Assembly (NCBI RefSeq): GCF_003177035.1
Contig: NZ_CP029488.1
Coordinates: forward strand, 1,426,001-1,490,000
Source: Salinisphaera sp. LB1
GTDB lineage: Bacteria; Pseudomonadota; Gammaproteobacteria; Nevskiales; Salinisphaeraceae
Length of the DNA stretch: 64,000 nucleotides
Direction: 5' to 3'
In this document: piece by piece, positions 53,827 through 62,300 of the stretch
Layout of the letters: each line of letters begins with the position of its first letter
How positions within the stretch are numbered: position 1 is the stretch's first letter
Translations under genes and position numbers: made by a program
Notes under the pieces: generated by a model
The model's input: the letters and a program-made list of their open reading frames with translations, nothing else
Told to the model about the DNA's origin: nothing
Database searches by the model: none

Positions 53827-54681
53827 ATGGATGTAAAACAGATCGACGAACACAAATCCTTCGGCGGCTGGCAGCGGCGTTATACCCATGCGTCCAGCGT
53901 CTGCGGCTGTGACATGACGTTCGCGCTGTATCTGCCGCCGGCGGCCGAGCACGGGCGCGTGCCGCTGGTCTACTGGTTGTCGGGACTCACCTGCACCGAC
54001 GAGAATTTCGTCAACAAGGCCGGCGCACAGGCCGTGGCCGCCGAACTCGGCATCGCCATCGTCGCGCCCGATACCAGCCCGCGTGGCGAGGACGTGGCCG
54101 ACGACGCGGCCTATGATCTTGGCCAGGGCGCCGGCTTTTACGTCAACGCCCGTCAAGCGCCCTGGTCGCGTCATTACCGGATGTACGACTATGTCGTCAC
54201 CGAGCTGCCCGATCTGCTCGCCGATCGCTTCGGCGAGCAGATCGATCTGTCGCGTGAGGCGATCGCGGGGCATTCCATGGGCGGTCACGGCGCGCTGGTG
54301 ATCGGGCTGCGCAACCCCGATCGCTTTGCGGCCATATCCGCGTTTTCGGCGATCTGCAATCCGGTCGAGGTGCCCTGGGGCGAGAAAGCCTTTTCGACCT
54401 ATCTTGGCGATGACCGCAAGGCCTGGGCCGAGTATGATGCCAGCCTGCTTCTGACCCATGCCGATCACGCTGCGGCCCTGCCGCCGGTGTTGCTGGAGCA
54501 GGGGCTGGCCGACGGTTTTCTCGATGAACAGCTCAAGCCCGAGGCACTGGAGGCCGCCGCCACGAAAGCCGGCGCCTCGGTCGAGGTCCGGCGGCGGGAC
54601 GGCTATGATCACAGTTATTTCTTCATCGCCACCTTCATCGGCGAGCACCTGCGGTTTCTTGCACGCCACATGGGCGTCTAG
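53827..54681 (+). CDS. fghA: S-formylglutathione hydrolase
   Basis: 284 residues from ATG 53827, with GGGAGG upstream. Esterase D family: VYWLSGLTCTDENFVNKAGA, the nucleophile in IAGHSMGGHGALVIGLRNP, Asp in LEQGLADGFLDEQL and His in RRDGYDHSYFFIATFI. It hydrolyses S-formylglutathione to formate and glutathione, completing the pathway begun by the preceding dehydrogenase. Confidence 0.96.
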   Translation: MDVKQIDEHKSFGGWQRRYTHASSVCGCDMTFALYLPPAAEHGRVPLVYWLSGLTCTDENFVNKAGAQAVAAELGIAIVAPDTSPRGEDVADDAAYDLGQGAGFYVNARQAPWSRHYRMYDYVVTELPDLLADRFGEQIDLSREAIAGHSMGGHGALVIGLRNPDRFAAISAFSAICNPVEVPWGEKAFSTYLGDDRKAWAEYDASLLLTHADHAAALPPVLLEQGLADGFLDEQLKPEALEAAATKAGASVEVRRRDGYDHSYFFIATFIGEHLRFLARHMGV

Positions 54682-54731
54682 GCAGGGCGCGGGTTAGACT
54701 GTCGGGCTGGAACCGGAATACGAGTGTGCGC

Positions 54732-54965
54732 ATGAAGCCCGTCATCCTGGCCCTGTTCATTGCCGTGGCGGCCGGCCTCTTGCTGGCCGGCTGCGGCCAG
54801 AAGGGCGCACTGTATCTGCCGGGCCACAACCCGAACCCGCCCAAGCCGCTGATCAAACCGCCGACATCGGGCCAATCCGGGCAATCTTCCGGCCGCGGGG
54901 CCGACAAGGCGTCGACCACACCGGCGGCGTCGAGCCAGCCCAACACAAACCGCGCCGAGCCGTAG
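54732..54965 (+). CDS. lptM: LptM (YifL-like) small lipoprotein
   Basis: 77 residues. The signal peptide ends with the lipobox LLLAGCGQKGALYLP; the GCGQKGALYLP stretch is the conserved LptM motif, which in E. coli assists LptDE assembly. The rest is Pro/Ser/Thr-rich and disordered. It lies directly before lysA, as in many gammaproteobacteria. Start at ATG 54732; a GTG two codons upstream is possible. Confidence 0.88.
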   Translation: MKPVILALFIAVAAGLLLAGCGQKGALYLPGHNPNPPKPLIKPPTSGQSGQSSGRGADKASTTPAASSQPNTNRAEP

Positions 54966-56231
54966 ATGGATCATTTCGAGTACCGAGACGGCGCGCTTTA
55001 CGCTGAAAACGTGCCGGTGGCCGATATCGTGCAACGTTTCGGCACACCCACTTATGTCTATAGCGCCGCGACCCTGTCGCGTCATTATCGCGTGTTCGAC
55101 GACGCGCTCGCGGGCATCGATCACGACATCTGTTTCGCGGTGAAGGCCAACGGCAACATCGGCGTACTGGGCGTGCTGGCGGATCTGGGCAGCGGTTTCG
55201 ATATTGTGTCGGTCGGTGAATTGGAGCGCGTGATCACCGCCGGCGGCGATCCGGCACGCGTCGTGTTCTCGGGCGTGGGCAAGCGCGTCGACGAGATCGA
55301 GCGTGCACTGGAAGTCGGTATCGCCTGTTTCAACGTCGAGTCCGAAGCGGAGTTGGCGTGTATCGATGCCCTGGCTCAGCGCATGGGGGTTGTGGCGCCG
55401 ATTTCCCTGCGCGTGAACCCGGATGTGGATGCCCAGACGCATCCCTATATCTCCACCGGCTTGAAGGAAAACAAGTTCGGCATCGCCATCGACCGGGCGG
55501 AAGCGCTGTATGCCGATGCCGCGGTCCGGGCCGGTCTGGCGCCTATCGGCGTGGATTGTCATATCGGCTCGCAGCTGACCACACTCTCGCCGTTTCGCGA
55601 CGCGGTCGGTCGCGTCCTCGACCTGATCGATCGCCTGGCCGGGCGCGGTATTGAACTCTCGCATATCGATGTCGGCGGCGGTCTGGGCGTATGCTATCGC
55701 GACGAAACGCCGCCGACCCCGGCGGAATACGCCAGCGCCATCGCGGACATGCTGGGCGATCGCCCATTGAAGCTGATTCTGGAGCCGGGCCGCGTGCTGG
55801 TGGCCAACGCCGGCATTCTGGTCACGCGGGTGGCACTACTCAAGCCCGGAACGGCCGAGGATGACAAGCATTTCGCCGTGGTCGACGCCGCCATGAACGA
55901 TCTGATCCGGCCCGCGCTCTATGCCGGCTGGCATCGTGTCGTGCCGTTGCAAATGAATACGCACGGCGGTCAGACACGCAGCTGGGATATCGTCGGCCCG
56001 ATCTGCGAAACCGGCGATTTCCTGGCCCAGGGGCGTGAACTCACCCTGGCAGCGGGCGATCTGCTGGCGGTGCGTACGGCCGGGGCCTACGGCTTCACCA
56101 TGGCCTCGAACTACAACGCCCGCCCGCGCGCGGCTGAGGTCATGGTCGTGGACGATGCGATGCACGAAGTCCGCGCCCGCGAAACGCTGGCCGATCTCAT
56201 GCGCGGCGAGCGACGGCTGCCTTTTTCCTGA
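54966..56231 (+). CDS. lysA: Diaminopimelate decarboxylase
   Basis: 421 residues. The PLP-binding lysine is in DICFAVKANGNIGVLGVLAD; further motifs are GSGFDIVSVGELERVI, HIGSQLTTLSPF, HIDVGGGLGVCY, ILEPGRVLVANAGILVT and GPICETGDFLA. It makes lysine from meso-diaminopimelate. It starts at once after the lptM stop. dapF, which commonly follows, is absent here; a 620-bp non-coding region leads to polA. Confidence 0.96.
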   Translation: MDHFEYRDGALYAENVPVADIVQRFGTPTYVYSAATLSRHYRVFDDALAGIDHDICFAVKANGNIGVLGVLADLGSGFDIVSVGELERVITAGGDPARVVFSGVGKRVDEIERALEVGIACFNVESEAELACIDALAQRMGVVAPISLRVNPDVDAQTHPYISTGLKENKFGIAIDRAEALYADAAVRAGLAPIGVDCHIGSQLTTLSPFRDAVGRVLDLIDRLAGRGIELSHIDVGGGLGVCYRDETPPTPAEYASAIADMLGDRPLKLILEPGRVLVANAGILVTRVALLKPGTAEDDKHFAVVDAAMNDLIRPALYAGWHRVVPLQMNTHGGQTRSWDIVGPICETGDFLAQGRELTLAAGDLLAVRTAGAYGFTMASNYNARPRAAEVMVVDDAMHEVRARETLADLMRGERRLPFS

Positions 56232-56852
56232 GTCGTTTCTGCTTCTTTGGGTGCATCATCAGGATATTTTGTCCGCAGATCGACGCAGATTCACGCAGAT
56301 GGCGGTCGGCTGATGCGTCGTTGCAGTCTTCGTGGCGCCGCGATTTCTAGCGCTGCCGATTCTGGGTGAAACAACGCGAAACGGTTCGACAGTCGGCATT
56401 AAGCGTCCTTGGAACAACGCGCCCATCGCCGATGGCGCCCCGGGCGGTTATGGCATCGAAACCATAACCGCCATCTGCGTTGATCTGCGGATAATGTAAC
56501 GAACGAAACCGCCGCAATAGGCGGACCGTCGTAGGCCTTCAGAGCGCTGCTGTCGCAATACGAACGGCGGTACTGAGAAAGCTGTGGCGCCCCGAAGGCC
56601 GCAACAACGCGCCAGCCGCCCGCCATCGGTGAAATCTGTGGATAACCTTTCAGGAACGAAGCCACCAACCGGCCCGGGCCCGGATAGCGTCAAACACCAC
56701 GACGACACGCCAACCGCCCGCCATCTGCGTGAATCTGCGCCGGTCTGCGGACAGGTTTTACAAGGAACGATGCCGTGCAAATGGACCCGAAGGCGTCGCG
56801 CTCTTAAAGTGTCGGTCGCACTCTTCGTATCGTGTTTCGCACGCATCTTGTC
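56232..56852. repeat. Non-coding lysA-polA region with four degenerate repeats and a perfect hairpin
   Basis: The motif family CCGCCATCTGCGTnAATCTG occurs four times: inverted at 56270-56309, direct at 56464-56494, 56615-56659 and 56712-56769. The last three are each followed within about 20 bases by a GAACGA box. A perfect 11-bp stem GGCGGTTATGG-catcgaaa-CCATAACCGCC lies at 56443-56472 and includes part of copy 2. No ORF with coding character is present. It resembles dispersed intergenic repeat DNA that has expanded locally. Confidence 0.65.
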
Positions 56853-59558
56853 ATGTCCGAATCCAATGCCCGTGGCCCGCTGATCCTCATCGACGGCTCG
56901 TCCTGGCTGTATCGCGCCTTTCACGTCCTGCCGCCGCTGACCAATGCCGAAGGCCAGCCGACCGGCGCGATCTATGGCATGACCAATATGCTGCGCAAGT
57001 TCCTGCGCGAATATGATTCGGATCGCATCGTCGTGGTCTTCGACCCGCGCGGGCCGACGTTCCGCAACGAACTGTTCGCCGACTACAAGGCCAACCGGCC
57101 GCCGGTGCCACCGGATCTGGCCGACCAGTTCGAGGGCATTCGCGACGTCATTCACGCCATGGGCCTGCCGATCGTGCAGATGGACGGCGTGGAGGCCGAC
57201 GATGTGATCGGCACGCTGGCGGTGCGTGAGCCCGGCCCGGTGGTGATTGTCACCGGCGACAAGGACATGGCCCAGCTCGTCAACGAGCGTGTCGTATTGC
57301 TCGACACCATGCAGGACAAGCGCACGGATGTGGCGCGTGTGCACGACAAGTTCGGCGTGGGGCCTGAGCTGATCACCGATTATCTGGCCCTGGTCGGCGA
57401 TACCTCCGACAACATTCCGGGGATCGACAAGGTTGGCCCCAAGACCGCCGTCAAGTGGCTGATCAATTACGGCAATCTCGCCGGCGTGATCGAGCATGCC
57501 GACGATATCGGCGGCAAGGTGGCCGAGAATCTGCGCGCCCGGCTCGATCAACTGCCGCTCTATCAGGATCTGGCGACGATCCGTACCGAACTGGATCTGG
57601 CCGGCCTTGCGGACGAGCTGACCCGCCGCGAACCGGATACCGAAGCCCTCGCCGCGTTGTTCCGCCGCTACGAGTTCAACAAGTTCCTGGAGGAACTGGA
57701 CGCACCGGCCGAAGCAGCCAACGGTGGCGATGCGCCGGGCGCGCCGGTCGATACGCACTACCACACCGTGCTGGATACCGATGCGCTCGAGGCCATGATG
57801 GCCAAACTCGAGGCCGCCGAACTGATCTGCGTGGATACCGAGACCGACGCCCTGTCGGCGATGCAGTCGAATCTGGTCGGGCTGTCGTTTGCGGTGACGC
57901 CCGGCGAGGCCTGGTATGTGCCGGTCGGCCACAATTATCTGGGCGCGCCGGACCAGCTGCCGATGAATATCGTGCTCGATCGCGTGCGCGGTGTGCTGGA
58001 GAATCCGGCCATCAGCAAGCTCGGCCAGCACATCAAGTACGACCTGAATGTACTCGCGCGCTACAACGTGCACCTCGCCGGCGCCGATCAGGACACCATG
58101 CTCGAATCCTATGTGCTGGATTCCACTGCCACGCGCCACGACATGGATTCGCTGGCCCAGAAGTATCTGGCGCGCACGACGACCAAGTTCGAGGAGGTGG
58201 CCGGCAAGGGCGCCAAGCAGGTCGGCTTCAACCAGGTCGCCCTGGATGTGGCCACGCCGTATGCCGCCGAGGACGCCGATGTCACGTTGCAGCTGCACCA
58301 GCTGCTGCATGCGCGTCTGGGCCAGACCGGCCGCCTGCTCGAACTGTATGAAACGGTCGAAATGCCGCTCATGCCGGTGCTCGCGCGCGTCGAGGCCAAC
58401 GGGGTGCTGGTCGACGACCAGTTGTTGAAGCGCGTGTCCGGCGAAATGGCCGAACGCATGATCGAGATCGAGCAGCAGGCCTTTGCGGCGGCGGGCGGCG
58501 AGTTCAACCTGGGCTCACCCGCCCAGCTCAAGGAAATTCTGTTCGACCGGTTGGAACTGCCGGTGATCCGCAAGACACCCAAGGGCGCGCCGTCGACCGC
58601 CGAAGACGTGCTGCGCGAACTGGCCGACAAGCACGCGCTGCCGGCGCATATCGTGGCCTGGCGTGAATTGTCCAAGCTGCGCTCGACCTACGCCGACAAG
58701 TTGCCGACACTGATCAACCCGGCCACCGGGCGAATCCATACCAGCTACCACCAGGCGGTGACGGCCACCGGGCGGCTGTCGTCATCCGACCCCAACCTGC
58801 AGAACATTCCCATCCGGACCGAAGCCGGACGCCGTATCCGCGAAGCCTTCATCGCCCCGCCCGGCTACAAGATCCTGGCGGTCGACTATTCCCAGATCGA
58901 ACTGCGCATCATGGCGCATCTGTCGGGTGATCCGGGGCTGCTTGCAGCCTTCAACGAACAGCGCGACGTGCACGCGGCAACGGCCAGCGAAGTGTTCGAT
59001 ACGCCGCTCGAGCAAGTGAGCGTCAACCAACGGCGCGCGGCCAAGGCGATCAATTTCGGCCTGATGTACGGCATGTCCGCCTATGGTCTGGCCAAACAAC
59101 TCGAACTGTCGCGCGAGGATGCGGGCGCTTATATTGATCGTTTTTTCGACCGCTTTGCCGGCGTGCATCGCTATATGGAACAAACGCGAGCTGCCGCCAA
59201 GGCCGATGGCTATGTTGAAACGCTGTTCGGACGTCGTCTTTATCTGCCCGAGATCAATGCGCGCAACGGCACCCGCCGCCAGGGGGCGGAGCGGGCCGCG
59301 ATCAACGCCCCGCTACAAGGCACAGCCGCCGATCTGATCAAAAAAGCGATGATCGAGGTCGATGCCTGGCTGCGAGAAACCGGCGAGGACGCGCGCATGA
59401 TCATGCAGGTACACGACGAACTGGTCTTCGAGGTGCCGGCAGCCGAGGGCGAGCGCCTGGGTAAGGCCATCGCCGATCGCATGAGCGCGGTCGCCGAGCT
59501 CGATGTGCCATTGATCGCCGAGGTCGGCATTGCGGACAACTGGCAGCAGGCGCACTGA
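56853..59558 (+). CDS. polA: DNA polymerase I
   Basis: About 901 residues from ATG 56853; an in-frame GTG at 56832 would add seven. The 5'-3' exonuclease domain (about 1-290) has VVFDPRGPTFRNELFADYKA and GVEADDVIGTLAV. The 3'-5' proofreading domain keeps ICVDTETDALSAMQ (DxE) and looks active. The polymerase domain has motif A KILAVDYSQIELRIMAHLSG, the O-helix RRAAKAINFGLMYGMSAYGL and motif C IMQVHDELVFEVP. It fills gaps and removes primers. A 130-bp gap follows before the small-RNA array. Confidence 0.98.
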   Translation: MSESNARGPLILIDGSSWLYRAFHVLPPLTNAEGQPTGAIYGMTNMLRKFLREYDSDRIVVVFDPRGPTFRNELFADYKANRPPVPPDLADQFEGIRDVIHAMGLPIVQMDGVEADDVIGTLAVREPGPVVIVTGDKDMAQLVNERVVLLDTMQDKRTDVARVHDKFGVGPELITDYLALVGDTSDNIPGIDKVGPKTAVKWLINYGNLAGVIEHADDIGGKVAENLRARLDQLPLYQDLATIRTELDLAGLADELTRREPDTEALAALFRRYEFNKFLEELDAPAEAANGGDAPGAPVDTHYHTVLDTDALEAMMAKLEAAELICVDTETDALSAMQSNLVGLSFAVTPGEAWYVPVGHNYLGAPDQLPMNIVLDRVRGVLENPAISKLGQHIKYDLNVLARYNVHLAGADQDTMLESYVLDSTATRHDMDSLAQKYLARTTTKFEEVAGKGAKQVGFNQVALDVATPYAAEDADVTLQLHQLLHARLGQTGRLLELYETVEMPLMPVLARVEANGVLVDDQLLKRVSGEMAERMIEIEQQAFAAAGGEFNLGSPAQLKEILFDRLELPVIRKTPKGAPSTAEDVLRELADKHALPAHIVAWRELSKLRSTYADKLPTLINPATGRIHTSYHQAVTATGRLSSSDPNLQNIPIRTEAGRRIREAFIAPPGYKILAVDYSQIELRIMAHLSGDPGLLAAFNEQRDVHAATASEVFDTPLEQVSVNQRRAAKAINFGLMYGMSAYGLAKQLELSREDAGAYIDRFFDRFAGVHRYMEQTRAAAKADGYVETLFGRRLYLPEINARNGTRRQGAERAAINAPLQGTAADLIKKAMIEVDAWLRETGEDARMIMQVHDELVFEVPAAEGERLGKAIADRMSAVAELDVPLIAEVGIADNWQQAH

Positions 59559-59726
59559 CAAGCCCGGCGAACCGGCGGAACAATTTGGCGCGTTTTTATG
59601 CGGCGATCCGCCCGCCTGAAAAAAATCGCATCGAATTTATCGAGCGATTACAGATGCTTGGAATTTTTTGAAAAAATTTTGGCCGCGGGCTGGAACTTGC
59701 CCGCCGGGGGCAGGGTCTTATTCCCT

Positions 59727-59845
59727 GCAAGCACATTGTTGCTTGCCCGCTTTTCTCCCTGAGCGGTAACCCCCAATCCGGTTTCCCCCAAGAACCGGAA
59801 TGCTTGCCCCGACGGTAATTCCCCCTGCCGTCGGGGCTTCTTTTT
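59727..59845 (+). ncRNA. Sibling sRNA, unit 1
   Basis: Promoter GGAACTT (59692-59698), 17-base spacer, TCTTA (59716-59720); start estimated at about 59727. Hairpin 1 is GCAAGCA-cattgt-TGCTTGC. Hairpin 2 is CCGCT-tttctccctg-AGCGG. Hairpin 3 is TCCGGTT-tcccccaag-AACCGGA. The terminator is GCCCCGACGG (59806-59815) with CCGTCGGGGC (59828-59837), then TTCTTTTT. Start site and length are inferred. Confidence 0.75.
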
Positions 59846-59963
59846 GTTCCACATTCTCGCGTCGGTCGCGACGATGCCCGCATCGAACGGTTTACGCGAC
59901 GAGGCGTTGAAAAAAATCCGGATTTATTTTGAAACTTTCCGGCCCGCCCGCAGTCTCAGCCCA

Positions 59964-60070
59964 TGTAAGCGAAACGCTTACCCGCTTTTCTCCCTGAGCG
60001 GTAATATCCGGTTCCCCCCCAAGACCGGATCCGCCCCGACGGTTTCCCCCGGCCGTCGGGGCATTTTTTT
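59964..60070 (+). ncRNA. Sibling sRNA, unit 2
   Basis: Promoter GAAACTT (59931-59937), 16-base spacer, TCTCA (59954-59958). Hairpin 1 is GTAAGCG-aaa-CGCTTAC, unrelated in sequence to that of unit 1 but of the same shape. Hairpin 2 is identical to the other units; hairpin 3 is ATCCGGT with ACCGGAT around a run of C. The terminator is GCCCCGACGG (60033-60042) with CCGTCGGGGC (60053-60062) and seven T. Confidence 0.78.
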
Positions 60071-60144
60071 GAGCACGTTCCGGCGCGCCGAATTTTTTTG
60101 CGAAGCGGCCGGAACTTCTGCGTTGCCCCGGCGTCTATAGTCTT

Positions 60145-60259
60145 GCAGGCCAAGCCGAGGCTGGACCTGCCCGCTTTTCTCCCTGAGCGGTAACATCCGG
60201 TTCCCCCCCAAGACCGGATCCGCCCCGACGGTTTCCCCCGACCGTCGGGGCATTTTTTT
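60145..60259 (+). ncRNA. Sibling sRNA, unit 3
   Basis: Promoter GGAACTT (60111-60117), 16-base spacer, TCTATA (60134-60139), a close match to the RpoE/AlgU consensus. Hairpin 1 is GCAGG...CCTGC with an inner CCA-GCC/GGC-TGG stem. Hairpins 2 and 3 are as in unit 2. Terminator 60222-60251 with the T-run to 60259. Confidence 0.8.
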
Positions 60260-60334
60260 GAGCGTGTTCCGGCGCGCCGAAAATTTTTTGCGAAGCGGCC
60301 GGAACTTCTGCGCAGCTCCGGCGTCTATAGTCTT

Positions 60335-60450
60335 GCAGGCCAAGCTGAGGCTGGACCTGCCCGCTTTTCTCCCTGAGCGGTAACATCCGGTTCCCCCCCC
60401 AAGACCGGATCCGCCCCGACGGTTTCCCCCGACCGTCGGGGCATTTTTTT
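60335..60450 (+). ncRNA. Sibling sRNA, unit 4
   Basis: Promoter GGAACTT (60301-60307), 16-base spacer, TCTATA (60324-60329). It is almost identical to unit 3. Differences include one base in hairpin 1, an extra C in the hairpin-3 loop and changes in the promoter spacer. Terminator 60413-60442 with the T-run to 60450. Confidence 0.8.
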
Positions 60451-60523
60451 GAGCGTGTTCCGGCGCGTCGAAATTTTTGCGAAGCGGCCGGAACTTCTGT
60501 GCGGCCCCGGCGTCTACAGTGCG

Positions 60524-60643
60524 GTAGGCCAAGCATAGGCTAGACCTGCCCCGCTTTTCTCCCTGAGCGGTAACATCCGTTCCCCTCCCCAGAGGCCGGA
60601 TTGATCGCCCTGGCGACGTTCCCCGCGTCGCCAGGGTTTTTTT
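60524..60643 (+). ncRNA. Sibling sRNA, unit 5
   Basis: Promoter GGAACTT (60490-60496), 16-base spacer, TCTACA (60513-60518). Hairpin 2 is unchanged. Hairpin 3 is shortened (ATCCG...CGGAT). The terminator has a different stem, CCCTGGCGACG (60608-60618) with CGTCGCCAGGG (60626-60636) and seven T, yet keeps a C-rich loop. The 140 bp between its end and engB shows no gene. Confidence 0.78.
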
Positions 60644-60783
60644 ATACCCTGGGCGTAACCCGCACTGCTTTTATCGCACAAGATGATCGTCGAGGTCGAC
60701 TCCTGACGCCGTTTAGCCGACAAGTGGTCGTTATGGCTCGATGAACGTACTGATCGACAACGGATCTCGGTCTGCGCGGCGGC

Positions 60784-61440
60784 TCAGTCGGCATGCTCGC
60801 CGGGCACGTCATCGGGCACGAGCAGGGCAATCGCCTTGCGGGCTTCGTCGATGCCGATGCGTTTGCTCGAGGAGAACAACTGGGCGGTGGCACCATCGAC
60901 CGCCGCACGGGTCCGACGGAGGATGTTGTGTTGATCGTTGCGTGAGAGCTTGTCGGCCTTGGTCAGCACTAGGTGGAACGCCAGACCGTAGGCCGCGCCC
61001 CATTCGATCAGTTGGCGATCGAAGTCCAGCAGCGGACGGCGCGCGTCCATGATCAGCACCACGCCGCTCAAGGTTTCGCGTTCGGCCAGATAGCCCTCGA
61101 TCAGAGCCCCCCATTCAGCCTTGATCGCCGGCGGCACCCGAGCGAAGCCGTAGCCCGGCAGATCGGCGAAGCGCAGGCGCTCGTTCTCGAAGAAATTGAT
61201 CGCCTGGGTCCGTCCCGGCGTCTTGCTGGTTCGCGCCAGATTGCCCTGTTCGCAGAGCGCGTTGAGCGCACTGGACTTGCCGGCGTTGGAGCGCCCGGCG
61301 AAAGCGATTTCGCAGCGATCCGCCGGTGGCAACGCCGACAATTTGGGCGCCGACAGCAGAAAATGCATGGTTCGAAAGTCGCGGGCGGTGAGTTCGGGCA
61401 TCGATTCAATCAGGCTGGTAGTGTGACGGCGCACGGCCAT
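60784..61440 (-). CDS. engB: Ribosome-biogenesis GTPase EngB (YihA/YsxC)
   Basis: 218 residues from 61440; ATG 61401 (MPELTARDFRTMHFLLSAPK) matches the family N-terminus better, but neither start has a clear ribosome site. G1 is FAGRSNAGKSSALNAL, G2 KTPGRTQ, G3 DLPGYGFA, G4 LTKADKL. It assists assembly of the 50S subunit. It is convergent with the sRNA array and divergent from dsbA. The polA-sRNA-engB order is conserved with E. coli and Pseudomonas. Confidence 0.95.
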   Translation of the reverse strand: MAVRRHTTSLIESMPELTARDFRTMHFLLSAPKLSALPPADRCEIAFAGRSNAGKSSALNALCEQGNLARTSKTPGRTQAINFFENERLRFADLPGYGFARVPPAIKAEWGALIEGYLAERETLSGVVLIMDARRPLLDFDRQLIEWGAAYGLAFHLVLTKADKLSRNDQHNILRRTRAAVDGATAQLFSSSKRIGIDEARKAIALLVPDDVPGEHAD

Positions 61441-61519
61441 TGTAAGTGCTGGCGTACTCCGGCGTCGGTCACGCCGCGAATTCGGCCCATTGTTGGCCGT
61501 TCATCACGGGAAAAGAACC

Positions 61520-62173
61520 ATGTTGAATCGATCGATCGCCCTGTGGGTCCTTGTCGGCCTCGCCATCTGCGGGCCGGCGTCGGCACAAAGCCTGATTTCG
61601 CGCTATGTGGCCGGCGAGGATTACAAGGTTGCGCATTCCGCCGGCCCGGCGAACGGTCAGGGCCCGGTCCGGGTGACCGAGTTCTTTCTCTACAGTTGCC
61701 CGCATTGTTTTCACTTCGAGCCCGAGCTCAACGCCTGGCGCAAGCAGCATCCGAAGATCGATTTCAGCCGCGTGCCGGTATTGTTCGGCCCCGGATCGCA
61801 GCCCTACGCGCGGCTGTACTACACCGAGGTGAAGCTCGGCGTGGTCGATCGATTGCACGATCCGATCTTCGACGCGATTCACGAAGACGGTGAGCCGCTG
61901 TCGAGCGAGGGCCAGATGCGCCGGTTCATGGTGGCCCACGGTGTCAACGGGCAACGCTTCGACAAGATCTACCACAGTACGGCGGTCGAGCGGAAGGTCC
62001 AGGCCATTACGGCCCGCATGCAACGCTATCCCGTGATGGCGGTGCCGAGCATCAGCGTCGCCGGGCGCTACTGGACGAGCGGGCGCCTGGCCGGAAGCAA
62101 TCAGCGCATGCTCAAGGTGGTGGATTATCTGATCGCTCGCTCGCGCCATGCGGGTGCCAACGCCAGCGGTTGA
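61520..62173 (+). CDS. dsbA: Thiol:disulfide interchange protein DsbA
   Basis: 217 residues from ATG 61520. The signal peptide ends at about residue 22 (PASAQ). The thioredoxin-fold active site is LYSCPHCFHFEPELNAW with Cys60 and Cys63, and the cis-proline loop is MAVPSISVAGRY. It introduces disulfides into periplasmic proteins and is reoxidised by DsbB. It is near polA and engB, as in Pseudomonas. Confidence 0.93.
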   Translation: MLNRSIALWVLVGLAICGPASAQSLISRYVAGEDYKVAHSAGPANGQGPVRVTEFFLYSCPHCFHFEPELNAWRKQHPKIDFSRVPVLFGPGSQPYARLYYTEVKLGVVDRLHDPIFDAIHEDGEPLSSEGQMRRFMVAHGVNGQRFDKIYHSTAVERKVQAITARMQRYPVMAVPSISVAGRYWTSGRLAGSNQRMLKVVDYLIARSRHAGANASG

Positions 62174-62300
62174 TTCGATTGCCGCGCCTCGCATCGCACA
62201 TTGCCCGGCCGCATTTGTATCATAGCGGCGCATCGCCGGACGGTCGCGCCCGCGACTGCTCGACTCGTTCAGACGCTCGAACCGTATCCAAGGGGTCCTC

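Larger units (their letters stand above)
59692..60643 (+). repeat. Tandem array of five sibling sRNA genes between polA and engB
   Basis: The core CCCGCTTTTCTCCCTGAGCG recurs at 59746, 59981, 60170, 60360 and 60550, a period of 235, 189, 190 and 190 bp. Each repeat holds its own extracytoplasmic-sigma-type promoter, three hairpins with C-rich loops and a terminator. Units 3-5 are nearly identical; units 1 and 2 differ mainly in the 5' hairpin and spacers. It lies where enterics have spf (Spot 42) and Pseudomonas has ErsA. Confidence 0.85.

Noticed and set aside
56448-58310. 620-codon reverse-strand frame
   Set aside because: It is antisense to polA and runs into the non-coding repeats; no domain recognised.
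59978-60532. 184-codon reverse-strand frame with internally repeated peptide
   Set aside because: The repeats come from the tandem sRNA units, and the frame runs backwards through three terminators and promoters. A nearly 190-bp period divisible by three in places explains the open frame.
59692-60643. CRISPR array
   Set aside because: Repeat units are about 190 bp with internal promoters and terminators, not 25-40-bp repeats with unique spacers, and there are no cas genes.
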